Made by a program: the position numbers and the translations under genes. 64,000 nucleotides of DNA from Alkalihalobacterium alkalinitrilicum (GTDB taxonomy: Bacteria; Bacillota; Bacilli; Bacillales; Bacillaceae_F), in the NCBI RefSeq assembly GCF_002019605.1, contig NZ_KV917368.1, forward strand, positions 5,157,885 to 5,221,884. Reading direction: 5' to 3'. Below are positions 7,380 to 16,608 of the stretch, piece after piece. The notes under the pieces are model-generated. The model saw nothing but the letters and a program-made list of their open reading frames with translations. It did no database searches and was not told where the DNA came from. How positions within the stretch are numbered: the first letter of the stretch is position 1; each line of letters starts with the position of its first letter.

Positions 7380-9704
7380 ATGAGTTGGAGTATCGGGAAA
7401 AGTACCTATCGGAAGGAAGCTATTGAAAAGGTTACAGGGGCAGCTAAATATGTGGATGACTATTCAGCGAAAGAAATGTTACATATAAAATTAGTCGTTA
7501 GTACTCAAGCTCATGCGAAAATTAAAGCAATTGATACAACAAAAGCAAGGGAGATTGCTGGGGTTCGAGCTATTTTACTTGGACAACCTTTTCCACTCAC
7601 AGGAGAAGAAATTAGTGATCGTCCGCCTATTGCTTATGATAAAGTACGGTATCACGGTGAACCCGTTGCAGCAGTAATAGCAGATGATCCTGTTCAAGCA
7701 AAAAAAGCAGCTGAATTGGTTGAAGTGACGTATGATGTTCTTCCCGTTGTGAATTCTGTAAAGGAAGCGCTCCTTCCTAATGCTCCGCTCGTACATGAAA
7801 ACTTAGGAAGTTATGAACGAATTGAACATGTATATCCTGAACCGAATACAAACATAGCAGATCGGACCAAAATTCGTAAAGGAAGCATGGAACAAGGTTG
7901 GAACGAGAGTGATATTACAATTGAAGGAAACTTTTCATTTGGTCCATCCGACCATATTGCGATGGAAACGCGATGTGTTACTGCAGAAATCAGACCAGAT
8001 AGTTCTGTTGTATTTTCTTCTGCGACGCAGTCTCCTTATATGATCAAAAAATTATTAAGCGATTACTTCGATTTGGAAGAAGGAAAGATTATCGTCAATA
8101 CGCCGTTGGTCGGAGGAGGTTACGGTGGTAAAGTAGCGGTGCAATTAGAATTGATTGCTTATATGGCGACTCTTGCTGTTGGCGGGAGACCTGTGAAACT
8201 GCTAAATTCAAGAGAAGAAGATATGATCACTTCACCCGTCCATATCGGACTTGATGCAACAGTAAAGCTAGGAGCGACAAAAGATGGTCGTTTAACTGCA
8301 GCAGAAATATTGTACAAGTTTGATAGTGGGGCCTATTCAGACAAAGGGGCGACGATTAGTCGAGCCGCTGCAGTTACGTGTACAGGACCGTATCATATAG
8401 AAAATGTATGGTGTGATTCAATCTGTGTTTATACAAATCATCCGTATGCAACAGCTTATCGTGGTTTTAGTCATTCGGAGCTATTATTTGCTTTTGAACG
8501 TTCGATGGACATGCTTGCAAAAAAACTAAATATGGATCCATTCGATTTAAGAAACAAAAATGTATTTTTACCAGGACATACAACACCAACTCAAATCCGT
8601 CTTAATGAAAGTACGGTTGGTAATTTACCTCAATGCATAAATCAATTAAAACAATTGATGAATTGGAAAGAAGGACAAGTCATCCGAGTAAATGAGCGGA
8701 AAGTCAGAGCAAAAGGGATCAGCTGTATATGGAAGACATCAACCATTGATTCGGAAGCAAGCTCTGGAGTTCTATTAATTTTTAATGCTGACGGGAGCGT
8801 TAATATTCTTTCAGGTGTTGTTGAAATCGGGACTGGCACAAAAACTATTCTCGCTCAATTACTAGCTGAAAGACTTAAGATGGATATTAATAAAATTCAC
8901 GTCAAAATGGAAATCGATACACAAACAACACCTGAACACTGGAAAACTGTGGCGAGTCGAGGAACATTAATGGCTGGAAGAGCTTTGCTAAAGGCAGCCG
9001 AAGATGCAATTTCTCAAATAAAAGATATAGCTTCTCGAGTTCTAATGTGTTCACCCGATGACTTAGAGGTCGGAAATGAAATGGTTTATGTACGTGATGA
9101 ACCAGACACTTTTACCCATGTAAAAGATGTTTGTCTTGGCTACAAGTATCCAAATGGTTATTCAATAGGTGGACAGATTATAGGAAGAGGAAATTATACG
9201 TTACGACATTTAACGCATCTAGATCACGAAACAGGTGTCGGTAAACCAGGACCTGAATACTCAGTGGGTGCTCAAGGGGTCGAAGTAGAATTTGATATGA
9301 GAGATTTTACATATAAAATTTTGAAAGCTTATTCTGTCCTAGATGTTGGAATGGTACTAAATAACAAAGGAGCCCAAGGACAAGTAATGGGTGCGATGAG
9401 CATGGGTTTAAACTTTGGGAGTAGCGAGACATTTGCCTTTAGTGAGGATGGAAAGGTCCTTAACCCTAGATTGCGTACATACGTGCCGTTTCGTTATGGG
9501 GACCATCCTGAGTACATCGTTCATTTTATCGAAACACCACATATTGATGGGCCTTATGGAGCACGCGGAGTTGGTGAACATGGTTTGATTGGGATGCCTG
9601 CGGCTCTGGCAAATAGTTTATCGACTGCTGCAGGTGTCGACTTGAACCAACTGCCCATTACTCCCGAGTTCATTTGGAAGAAAAAGAAGGCGGTGGATGA
9701 ATGA
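7380..9704 (+). CDS. pucD: Xanthine dehydrogenase, molybdenum-binding subunit PucD
   Basis: 774 residues behind AGAGGTGG; the usual family length is about 750-770. It starts with the CoxL-type hammerhead domain (STYRKEAIEKVTGAAKYVDD). The molybdopterin domain shows ATQSPYMIKKLL, GGGYGGK (Mo cofactor loop), a YRGFSHSELLFAFER segment and, near the C-terminus, GPYGARGVGEHGLIG, whose Glu in GVGE is the catalytic base. It hydroxylates hypoxanthine/xanthine to urate when assembled with PucC and PucE. It overlaps pucC by four bases (ATGA). The substrate is inferred from gene order, NCS2 permease and PucA/PucB; the fold alone would also fit other molybdenum hydroxylases, and the GGGYGGK/YRGFSH deviations leave some room. 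Confidence 0.85.
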   Translation: MSWSIGKSTYRKEAIEKVTGAAKYVDDYSAKEMLHIKLVVSTQAHAKIKAIDTTKAREIAGVRAILLGQPFPLTGEEISDRPPIAYDKVRYHGEPVAAVIADDPVQAKKAAELVEVTYDVLPVVNSVKEALLPNAPLVHENLGSYERIEHVYPEPNTNIADRTKIRKGSMEQGWNESDITIEGNFSFGPSDHIAMETRCVTAEIRPDSSVVFSSATQSPYMIKKLLSDYFDLEEGKIIVNTPLVGGGYGGKVAVQLELIAYMATLAVGGRPVKLLNSREEDMITSPVHIGLDATVKLGATKDGRLTAAEILYKFDSGAYSDKGATISRAAAVTCTGPYHIENVWCDSICVYTNHPYATAYRGFSHSELLFAFERSMDMLAKKLNMDPFDLRNKNVFLPGHTTPTQIRLNESTVGNLPQCINQLKQLMNWKEGQVIRVNERKVRAKGISCIWKTSTIDSEASSGVLLIFNADGSVNILSGVVEIGTGTKTILAQLLAERLKMDINKIHVKMEIDTQTTPEHWKTVASRGTLMAGRALLKAAEDAISQIKDIASRVLMCSPDDLEVGNEMVYVRDEPDTFTHVKDVCLGYKYPNGYSIGGQIIGRGNYTLRHLTHLDHETGVGKPGPEYSVGAQGVEVEFDMRDFTYKILKAYSVLDVGMVLNNKGAQGQVMGAMSMGLNFGSSETFAFSEDGKVLNPRLRTYVPFRYGDHPEYIVHFIETPHIDGPYGARGVGEHGLIGMPAALANSLSTAAGVDLNQLPITPEFIWKKKKAVDE

Positions 9705-10543
9705 TTTCCTTTGATTTTGAATATTACAAACCCACGTCTGTGACAGAAGCAACTAATCTGTTTCAATCGTTAACTAAGCAAGGAAAGGATCCTATCTATT
9801 TTTCGGGAGGAACAGAAGTCATTACTTTAGGAAGAATGAATCAGATACAAACGGATGCAGTAATTGATATCAAAGGTATCCCAGAATGTCTTGTTTTAAA
9901 AAAAGCTGAACATAAAGTAACGTTCGGATCGGCACAATCATTAACGAAAATTCACGAAATGCAAATCTTCCCTTTTTTAAACAAGGCGATTGTTGAAATC
10001 GCCGATCATACCGCCCGTAATAAAATTACATTGGGTGGAAACCTTTGTGCCAATATTATTTATCGAGAAACGGTTTTACCACTATTGCTAACCAATAGCG
10101 AAGTTGTTATAGCCGGCACTGGTGGCTTAAAGCAAGTTCCGCTTCAGGACGTTTTTGATCAAAAATTAAATTTAGAAAAAGGCGAATTTTTAGTTCAAGT
10201 AATTACCGAACAAAGTGAAATCGATTGTCCATTTCTTTGTGTAAAAAAGCGAAGGCAGTGGGATGTCGGCTATCCTTTAATAACAACCGCGGCATTAAAG
10301 AAGGATGGCTACATTAAAGTAGCATTCAGCGGTTTAGGTACGTTTCCATTTCGTGATAAAAACATCGAAGAAAGTTTAAATATTAAGCAATTAGCAATAG
10401 AAGAAAGAGTCGACCAGGCTCTTCAACAAATTTCCGTCTCCATTTTAGATGATGTCAATGGTTCAGCAGACTATCGATTGTTCGTATTGAAAAATACGTT
10501 GCTTGATGTACTGGATGCGTTGGAAGGAGGAGAGAATGTATAA
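9701..10543 (+). CDS. pucC: Xanthine dehydrogenase, FAD-binding subunit PucC
   Basis: 280 residues, CoxM type. FAD-binding signatures are visible: IYFSGGTEVITLGRMN (the usual PGGTDL loop) near residue 32 and ITLGGNLCANIIYRETVLP near residue 107. The subunit passes electrons from the Fe-S subunit to its final acceptor. It overlaps pucD by four bases at its start and pucE by eight at its end, so the three subunits are translationally coupled. Confidence 0.88.
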   Translation: MISFDFEYYKPTSVTEATNLFQSLTKQGKDPIYFSGGTEVITLGRMNQIQTDAVIDIKGIPECLVLKKAEHKVTFGSAQSLTKIHEMQIFPFLNKAIVEIADHTARNKITLGGNLCANIIYRETVLPLLLTNSEVVIAGTGGLKQVPLQDVFDQKLNLEKGEFLVQVITEQSEIDCPFLCVKKRRQWDVGYPLITTAALKKDGYIKVAFSGLGTFPFRDKNIEESLNIKQLAIEERVDQALQQISVSILDDVNGSADYRLFVLKNTLLDVLDALEGGENV

Positions 10544-11003
10544 GACAGAAATTACTTTACAGATCAATGGTGAGGATCGTTTTGTATATGTTCGGAATGC
10601 TGATACACTATTGTATGTTTTGCGTGAAAACTTAGGCTTAACTGGGGCAAAGCCTGGTTGTTTAAATGGAGATTGTGGTGCGTGTACCATAGATGTAGAT
10701 GGGGATGCGATGAAATCATGCTTGATGCTTGCAGTAGAGGCAGTCGGAAAAAAAGTAATTACAGTTGAAGGGCTGAAAAATGCACCCATTCAAACAGAGT
10801 TTATCGAAAAATTTGCCTTTCAATGTGGTTATTGCACACCTGGATTTATTATGAACTGTAACTCCTTAATTCAAAAATATCCAAAAGCAGGTGTTTCTGT
10901 GATTAAAGATCATTTAGAATCGAATATATGTCGCTGTACAGGTTATCAAGAAATTGAACAAGCAATAAAATCAGGGTTATTTAACGCAACAAATGGATCG
11001 TAA
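10536..11003 (+). CDS. pucE: Xanthine dehydrogenase, 2Fe-2S subunit PucE
   Basis: 155 residues. Start set at ATG 10536 because GGAAGGAGGAGAGA precedes it; an in-frame TTG at 10503 is before the ribosome site. A plant-type 2Fe-2S cluster is bound by Cys42, Cys47, Cys50 and Cys62 (GCLNGDCGAC, SC). The second cluster uses Cys97, Cys100, Cys132 and Cys134 (CGYC, CRC). Electron transfer between the Mo centre and FAD. Last gene of the pucDCE operon. Confidence 0.9.
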   Translation: MYKTEITLQINGEDRFVYVRNADTLLYVLRENLGLTGAKPGCLNGDCGACTIDVDGDAMKSCLMLAVEAVGKKVITVEGLKNAPIQTEFIEKFAFQCGYCTPGFIMNCNSLIQKYPKAGVSVIKDHLESNICRCTGYQEIEQAIKSGLFNATNGS

Positions 11004-11101
11004 AAATACATAAAGATAATTTTTAAAAATGTGTATGTTAGGGAGTTATCTAAGGCATCTTATACAAGTAACATCAATTACATTTTTAGGGGGAGTTTTC
11101 T

Positions 11102-11368
11102 ATGCAACAAAACCAACAGTCTCAACAAGCAGCTCAACAAGCACAACAAGCCATTCAACAAGCAGAACAAGCGATTCAGCAAGCTACTCAACAAGCAAAT
11201 CCTCAAGCGATTCAGCAAGCACAGCAACAATTACAACAAGCAACACAACAAGTGCAACAAGCGCAAAACAGTGCTCAGCCAGCACAACAGCAACAATTCC
11301 AACAAGTTCAACAACAGCTACAACAAGCAACACAACAGCTACAACAAGCGCAACAACAAAATCAGTAA
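11102..11368 (+). CDS. Gln/Ala-repeat low-complexity protein
   Basis: 88 residues, almost only Gln and Ala, built on imperfect QQAxQ repeats, for example QQAAQQAQQAIQQAEQAIQQ. A strong ribosome site (AGGGGGAGTTTTCT) precedes the ATG and a perfect terminator follows, so it is a real transcription unit. The heptad-like spacing of Ala suggests an alpha-helical or amyloid-prone rod; there are no Cys, Trp or membrane segments. Spore-coat or biofilm-type proteins can look like this, but I do not recognise the family. The other frames are open across the repeat only because CAA/CAG/GCA repeats avoid stops. Confidence 0.75.
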   Translation: MQQNQQSQQAAQQAQQAIQQAEQAIQQATQQANPQAIQQAQQQLQQATQQVQQAQNSAQPAQQQQFQQVQQQLQQATQQLQQAQQQNQ

Positions 11369-11391
11369 CATAATAATTTGTAATTATAGAA

Positions 11392-11436
11392 AAGAAGTAG
11401 TATTGAATTTTTGGCTTCATACTACTTCTTTTTTTC
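11392..11436 (+). terminator. Terminator of the Gln/Ala-repeat gene
   Basis: AAGAAGTAGTAT pairs with ATACTACTTCTT (12 bp) followed by TTTTTTC. The T-run is directly joined to the katE remnant. Confidence 0.9.
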
Positions 11437-12346
11437 ATCCTGGACATGTTGTGCCTGGAATTGACTTTAGTAATGATCCGTTGTTACAAGGACGTTTGTT
11501 TTCCTATACGGATACGCAACTTCTACGCCTGGGCGGGCCTAATTTCCATGAAATCCCGATTAATCGCCCAATTGCACCCGTAAATAATAATCAGCGAGAT
11601 GGGTTTCATTGTATGACCATTGATAAAGGGTCAGTCAGTTATTCACCGAATTCGCTTCGGAGTAACTCTCCACAACCAGCCACGGACAAAGAGAATGGAT
11701 ATACTCATTATGCTGAAGAAGTAGAGGGGCAAAAAATCAAAAAGCGCAGTGAAAGCTTTAATGACCATTATCGTCAAGCAACGCTTTTCTGGAAGAGTAT
11801 GTCACCTGCTGAAAAGAAGCATATTATCAAAGCATTTCATTTTGAGGTGGGTAAGGTCAAAACGGATTTAACTTTAATGATGTAACGCAGGTTATGACGG
11901 CACTGTCTGGTGAAGGGGTTCATGCGGACCTAATTAGCAAAAATTTAGGGATGATTACTAGTGCCGACAGTCAACAGTTGGAAGCAAATAAGAGCTATGC
12001 TACAAGCGGAGCAATTATGTATGATGCACTTTATATCCCAGGAGGTAAGGGGGCTGTTGATCTATTAATGACTCATAAAGAGGCGAAAGATTTTGTGGGC
12101 GATGCTTTTGTTCATGCAAAACCAATTGGAGCTGCGAACGAAGGAGTGGATTTATTAGAATCATCTGACGTTCAAAGAATTACGTTGGCAACACCAGAGT
12201 CTCAAGCTCAAGTTTTTACAGACATGGGGATTGTTACGATCCGTAACGCAGCAGACTTGAGTTCTTTTCACCAAGAATTCACCCATGCGATCGCGCAGCA
12301 TCGGCATTGGATGAGGGAAAATCAAGATGGAAAGATGAGTGGGTAA
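11431..12346 (+). pseudogene. katE: Decayed large-subunit catalase (HPII/KatE type)
   Basis: From about 11437 the frame reads HPGHVVPGIDFSNDPLLQGR and RLFSYTDTQLLRLGGPNFHE, the proximal haem region of catalase including the Tyr ligand in RLFSYTD. It continues through AEEVEGQKIKKRSESFNDHY to FHFEVGKVK at about 11865. The frame then changes: after a deletion of roughly 100 residues, DVTQVMTALSGEGVHADLIS to DALYIPGGKGAVDLL and FTHAIAQHRHWM (to 12346) is the C-terminal DJ-1/PfpI-like domain unique to large catalases. The start and the distal haem His/Asn region are missing. No function expected; the gene once detoxified hydrogen peroxide. Confidence 0.9.
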
Positions 12347-12434
12347 GCGAAACGTTTCTATTAACCTTATACATTAATGGTTAACAAAGAGTCTGGATCC
12401 TACTGATTAGAACTTCTTCCTAGGATCATCATAA

Positions 12435-12480
12435 ATATGAACTTTCCCCCTTGTATAGCGAGGGGGAAAGTTCATATTTT
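12435..12480. terminator. Bidirectional terminator between katE remnant and panE
   Basis: Perfect 16-bp stem, ATATGAACTTTCCCCC with its complement ending at 12477, flanked by A-rich sequence on the left and TTTT on the right. It serves convergent transcription from both sides. Confidence 0.9.
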
Positions 12481-12515
12481 AATTGTAAGTTAAATATTGG
12501 CTCAGAACAAAAGAT

Positions 12516-13439
12516 CTACTTTTTATTAAGGTTAATTTCGTATACCTTTAAATGTTGATAGATCACTCGAAGTAATGGCACTTCTAAGTTAAATCGATCA
12601 GCTAAAGTAAGTAAATAACCTTGTAGATGATCAACTTCTATTGAGATCCCTTTTTCAATATCTCGAAGCATAGATGCTTTCATATTATAATGTTGCATTT
12701 TCATTGTAGCCATTTGTTTGTCAACAATATCATCAGCTATTGGTGCGTCAGCCGCTTCCATAATAGAAGCCACTTCCTCGAATAATTGAAGGGTTAGTTT
12801 TTCTCCATCCTTTACTTCGAGTATAGGACCAACGGATGAACGCATTAGCGTCGTAATACCCGATAAAGTAGTGATAAATAAATATTTGTGCCACATGTCT
12901 TGAAGAATATTGTCACTCAGTTTAAATGATGCACTTGTTTCACTAAAAAGTGTTTGTATACTTTCGATACGTGAACTTCTTTCTCCATCAAGTTCTCCAA
13001 ATGATATTTGATGACTTTTACTCGTCTGAACAACATGTCCTATGTCATTTAAAGTAGTTTCAATAAAGCAAAAACCACCTATTATCTTGTCCTTCCCAAA
13101 TACTTCTTGCAACCGATAGATATGGCTAATTCCGTTTAACAATGGAATAATCGTAGTCGAAGGGCCAACATAAGGCTCTACTGCTTGAATAGCCCCTTCT
13201 AAATGTTGTGCCTTCGTAGCAAAAATGATTACATCGAACGTCCTAACTTCTTCCCCAGACACTAATGTTTTAGGTTCAAGTTGAATGTCTCCATGAATAC
13301 TATTAATAAATAGTCCTTTTCCATTAATTTGCTGTTGGCGTTTTTTTCTAACTAAAAAAGTAACATCTACTCCACTTTCTATAAGACGTCCACCAAAATA
13401 ACCACCTACTGCACCCGCACCTAACACAAGAACTTTCAA
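12516..13439 (-). CDS. panE: Ketopantoate reductase family (2-dehydropantoate 2-reductase)
   Basis: 307 residues from TTG at 13439 behind GGGGGAAGACAA. N-terminal Rossmann motif VLGAGAVGGYFGGRL (NADPH), PLLNGISHI (the conserved N-G region) and the C-terminal helical domain with the catalytic Lys region MWHKYLFITTLSGI-T. It reduces ketopantoate to pantoate for CoA synthesis. The genome may hold other ApbA/PanE paralogues that act on other 2-keto acids, so the exact substrate is not certain. Monocistronic. Confidence 0.8.
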   Translation of the reverse strand: MKVLVLGAGAVGGYFGGRLIESGVDVTFLVRKKRQQQINGKGLFINSIHGDIQLEPKTLVSGEEVRTFDVIIFATKAQHLEGAIQAVEPYVGPSTTIIPLLNGISHIYRLQEVFGKDKIIGGFCFIETTLNDIGHVVQTSKSHQISFGELDGERSSRIESIQTLFSETSASFKLSDNILQDMWHKYLFITTLSGITTLMRSSVGPILEVKDGEKLTLQLFEEVASIMEAADAPIADDIVDKQMATMKMQHYNMKASMLRDIEKGISIEVDHLQGYLLTLADRFNLEVPLLRVIYQHLKVYEINLNKK

Positions 13440-13653
13440 TTGTCTTCCCCCTTACTTATACTAAAATTTCAGCTTCATGCTTTAACAAACTCCTATTTAA
13501 AATAGATTTAGTATGTATTTTATCATACCACAACTTAACCTTATATTAATGAATGGCCCTATTAAGCTATAAATATTACAAGTAAGTGTAGACTAGATTA
13601 CGAATATTTGGTATTATGCTAGGATTAACTTCAAGGTGAAAGGATGTAAGGCA

Positions 13654-14973
13654 GTGGGGAAGTTACCGTTTAGTATTGCTTTATTAGGTGGGTTTCAATG
13701 GTTATTTTTCATGTTTGCTAATACCGTAGTCATACCCATATCCATTGGTGGGGCTTTTGGCTTAGAGCAAGCCGAAATTGTTTCTGCTATCCAGCGTTCT
13801 TTTATTTTTACAGGTATTGCTTGTGTATTACAAGGACTAATCGGGCATCGTTATGCTTTAATGGAGGGACAATCTGGGGTATGGTGGGGAGTTATTTTAA
13901 GTCTTGCAGCAACGGCTAGTACTTTAAATATGGAGTTGACAACAATAGGTGGCAGTATAGCTGTTGGAGCTATTATTTCGGGCCTGATCATATCTATTTT
14001 AGGAATGTTTGGCCTTGGTAATCTATTAAAGAAATGGTTCACACCGGTTGTTATGTTCGTTTTTTTATTACTGCTGGCCAATCAATTAATTTATATATTT
14101 TTAAAAGGAATGCTAGGTTTAAATCATAGTGAGTACATTGATGTTCGTGTTGCTTGTTTTTCGCTAGTTCTCGCTGCTATTACGATTTTCCTTAATGTAA
14201 AAGGAAAGGGTGTAATAAGTAACCTCTCTTTACTTATCGGAATGGTAGTCGGCTGGATAGGAGCAGTTCTCATGTTCCCGTATGAAACAGTCAGTATAGT
14301 AAAAACAACACCTTTGCTTACTTGGTTTCCATGGGGGGAGCCAAGTCTCGAATGGGGGATTGTGCTGACAGTTGTTATTACGGGATTATTAAATACAACA
14401 AATACGATCGCTACTTTAAAAGGGGCCGAGGATTTATATGAAAGGGAAACTGAACCGAAGCAATATCGTGCGTCCTTAATGCTATCTGGTGGATATTCTT
14501 CATTATCAGGGATTTTAGGACTTGTTCCATATGCACCTTATGCTTCTTCACTCGGCTTTTTACAATCGACAGGGATTAAAGGTCGCTTACCGTTTTTCAT
14601 TGGTTCAGTACTTTTTATTATCATAGGTGCAATCCCAGCATTAAGTGCGTTCTTTTCTACTATACCTCATAGTGTAGGTAATACTATTTTGTTTGTAGCC
14701 TATTTGCAGTTATTTCGGTCTGCATTAAGAAATATTGAAGGCTTGCAATTTACTTCAAAAACGATTTACCGCATTGCTTTACCTGCCTTATTAGGAATGT
14801 CAATAATGAACTTGCCAAATGAAGCTTTTACGCAAATACCTGTACTCATTCAACCACTCGTTTCAAACGGTTTATTAATGGGGATTTTAGCTGCCTTATT
14901 AATTGAAGCGATTTATTATTATTCAGAATCAAGAAGAAAAATAGTAGAAAAAAACCAAAGTTTAGGTCAATAA
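13654..14973 (+). CDS. NCS2-family uracil/xanthine/purine permease
   Basis: About 439 residues from GTG 13654, chosen because AAAGGA lies 8 bp before it; an in-frame GTG at 13636 lacks a ribosome site. Twelve to fourteen hydrophobic segments of the NAT/NCS2 fold. ALLGGFQWLFFMFANTVVIP is the TM1 region; EGQSGVWWG and the later signature stretch NTTNTIATLKGAEDL and GILGLVPYAP correspond to the substrate-binding half-helices. A proton- or sodium-coupled nucleobase importer. Its location beside the puc genes suggests xanthine/hypoxanthine or urate, but substrate is inferred. Confidence 0.85.
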   Translation: MGKLPFSIALLGGFQWLFFMFANTVVIPISIGGAFGLEQAEIVSAIQRSFIFTGIACVLQGLIGHRYALMEGQSGVWWGVILSLAATASTLNMELTTIGGSIAVGAIISGLIISILGMFGLGNLLKKWFTPVVMFVFLLLLANQLIYIFLKGMLGLNHSEYIDVRVACFSLVLAAITIFLNVKGKGVISNLSLLIGMVVGWIGAVLMFPYETVSIVKTTPLLTWFPWGEPSLEWGIVLTVVITGLLNTTNTIATLKGAEDLYERETEPKQYRASLMLSGGYSSLSGILGLVPYAPYASSLGFLQSTGIKGRLPFFIGSVLFIIIGAIPALSAFFSTIPHSVGNTILFVAYLQLFRSALRNIEGLQFTSKTIYRIALPALLGMSIMNLPNEAFTQIPVLIQPLVSNGLLMGILAALLIEAIYYYSESRRKIVEKNQSLGQ

Positions 14974-15017
14974 TAAATTGGTTTTTACTGTGAATAAATA
15001 CGTAAACTCACGAAAAA

Positions 15018-15045
15018 CGTAGCCTTCTTGTATAAGAAGGCTACG
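15018..15045 (-). terminator. Terminator of the PadR-like regulator gene
   Basis: 12-bp perfect stem CGTAGCCTTCTT / AAGAAGGCTACG; on the minus strand it is followed by TTTTTCG. It can also end the NCS2 transcript. Confidence 0.85.
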
Positions 15046-15087
15046 ATTAGTATAGGGCATATTCTAATGCCAAACGCTCCCCAGGTT

Positions 15088-15843
15088 TTAAGGGGTATGA
15101 TTAAATTTCTCGATCATAGACCTTAAAAACTGATGAACTTCAGTTAAATGGTTTTCAATTTCAATGCTTAAAGAAGTAAACTGACTCTTACCCAATTTAG
15201 TTACTGTATATTTTCGCTGTGATCGTGTTTCCTCATCTAACCATGTTCCGCTAATTAGTCCTTCATGATTCATTTCTCTAAGCACTTGATAAAAATATCC
15301 ATGGTTATTCATCCACCCAAACCAAATATCCATATCCCTATAAAGGGCTCCGCCATGCAGTGTACCTTCATGGATAAGTCGTTGTAATGTATACCATTGT
15401 ATCAACGCTTTTACATTAATAATTTTACTAATATATTGTTTTTCATAATTTGTTAGTGATGTATCTAAGGTGTGGTTTAGCTGATTTACGATTACTTTTT
15501 TCATGTGTTCAATTATTTTCATTAGTTTAATGAGTGTAGGATAGAGATTTTCTGCATAATGACGTAAGTACACAGCACCTTCTTCACTTAAGTGAAGAAT
15601 TTTTTTTCGTCCTTGTTTTTGAAATACGATTAAATTTTTATTTTGAAGTTCGTCTAGAGTTTTATACACATATGTTCTAGAACGAGTTGGACTTAAATGA
15701 TCGTTTCTAGAACTTTCTGAAACTAATCTATAAACTTCTGCAGCATGTGTAGGCGACTGATTAAGCAATTGTAAGATTAAAAGGTGTAGGACTTCTTTTT
15801 GTGTTAGGCCAAACTTGTTTACCGATATAGAAAGTTTTGTCAT
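15088..15843 (-). CDS. PadR-like transcriptional regulator with two winged-helix domains
   Basis: 251 residues behind AGGATGG. The first PadR-type winged helix is at about residues 15-90 (KEVLHLLILQLLNQSPTHAA, YVYKTLDELQNKNLI, GRKKILHLSEEGAVYL). The second, at about 145-240, repeats the pattern (LIQWYTLQRLIHEGTLHGGA, YFYQVLREMNHEGLISG, SQRKYTVTKLGKSQF). Ordinary PadR proteins have one such domain and dimerise; here a covalent pseudo-dimer is likely. The intergenic stretch 15844-15930 has partial dyads (GGTAC...GTACC; ATGT-GT-ACAT) that could be an autoregulatory operator. Target genes unknown. Confidence 0.75.
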   Translation of the reverse strand: MTKLSISVNKFGLTQKEVLHLLILQLLNQSPTHAAEVYRLVSESSRNDHLSPTRSRTYVYKTLDELQNKNLIVFQKQGRKKILHLSEEGAVYLRHYAENLYPTLIKLMKIIEHMKKVIVNQLNHTLDTSLTNYEKQYISKIINVKALIQWYTLQRLIHEGTLHGGALYRDMDIWFGWMNNHGYFYQVLREMNHEGLISGTWLDEETRSQRKYTVTKLGKSQFTSLSIEIENHLTEVHQFLRSMIEKFNHTP

Positions 15844-16016
15844 CGACTCACCATCCTAAGTATAGGGTACGTATATTGTAACATAAATTCAATGTACCTT
15901 TAGCAAGTATTATGTTATGATCTATATGTGTACATACAATATTTTACTGTAGTACTTTATTTCAGCTATATAAAGCAATAATTACCTTAATTTCATTTTA
16001 AGAGGGAAAAACATAA

Positions 16017-16079
16017 ATGCAGAAAAATAATAAACTTGATCACGACAAGGGGGTGATTCTCTTGCCGAATTACAATTAA
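16017..16079 (+). CDS. Possible 20-residue leader peptide before CarD gene
   Basis: ATG at 16017 behind AAGAGGGAAAAACATAA opens a 20-codon frame, MQKNNKLDHDKGVILLPNYN, stopping 30 bp before the CarD-like start. A second ribosome-like AAGGGGGTG lies inside it before an internal TTG. It could be a translated leader or chance. Confidence 0.3.
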   Translation: MQKNNKLDHDKGVILLPNYN

Positions 16080-16109
16080 TCTCCAATTAAATAGAAAGGA
16101 GAGGTTAAA

Positions 16110-16595
16110 TTGTTTCAGGTAGGGGACGAAGTTGTATATCCACCTTATGGCGCGGGTTTTGTATCCGCTATAGAAGAGAAGTGTATTCAGGGGAAACAAG
16201 AAAAGTACTATGTTATTAATTTAATATTAGATGACCTTAGTGTTTCTCTACCCTTACACCGTTTGTCTCATAAAAATATTAGGTCTGTAATGAATTTCAA
16301 GGAATTAAGTTATGTTTTTTCTAGTTTAGTTCCAGTTCATACGAATATTAAAATGTATCCATTGCATCAAAAACAAAAATTTTATGAAAAAATTCTCTTG
16401 GAAGGTGATATTCAACTGATTGCAAAGATATTGCAAGCGCTAGTTCAAAAAAAAAGAGAGAGTGGTCTGAATCAAAGTGAACGTGAGATATACAGTAAAT
16501 ATTACAATATGATAGTTAGCGAGATTATGATTATAAAAAAACTCATTCTACAAGATGCTGAAAATTTGCTTTATGAATTGTGTGAAAATAAATAA
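16110..16595 (+). CDS. CarD/CdnL-like RNA polymerase-binding protein
   Basis: 161 residues from TTG at 16110 behind AAAGGAGAGG. The N-terminal RNA-polymerase-interacting domain is clear at residues 1-60: FQVGDEVVYPPYGAGFVSAI, then EKYYVINLILDDLSVSLPL. The helical C-terminal half (about 75-158) corresponds to the DNA-contacting domain of CarD. Members bind the RNA polymerase beta protrusion and stabilise the open promoter complex. It is the first gene of a tight run of small genes that includes two Gre-like proteins. Confidence 0.85.
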   Translation: MFQVGDEVVYPPYGAGFVSAIEEKCIQGKQEKYYVINLILDDLSVSLPLHRLSHKNIRSVMNFKELSYVFSSLVPVHTNIKMYPLHQKQKFYEKILLEGDIQLIAKILQALVQKKRESGLNQSEREIYSKYYNMIVSEIMIIKKLILQDAENLLYELCENK

Positions 16596-16608
16596 GGGGT
16601 TGAAATAG

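Noticed and set aside
11031-11885. A 284-codon open frame spanning the Gln/Ala gene region and the catalase remnant
   Set aside because: Its first part reads the CAA/CAG repeats in a wrong frame (Asn/Lys-rich) and runs through a perfect terminator; only the second part, from about 11437, is meaningful, as the katE pseudogene.
13440-13653. Purine riboswitch before the NCS2 permease
   Set aside because: No G-box signature (TATAA..G..A/TATGG with the matching P2/P3 elements) could be found.
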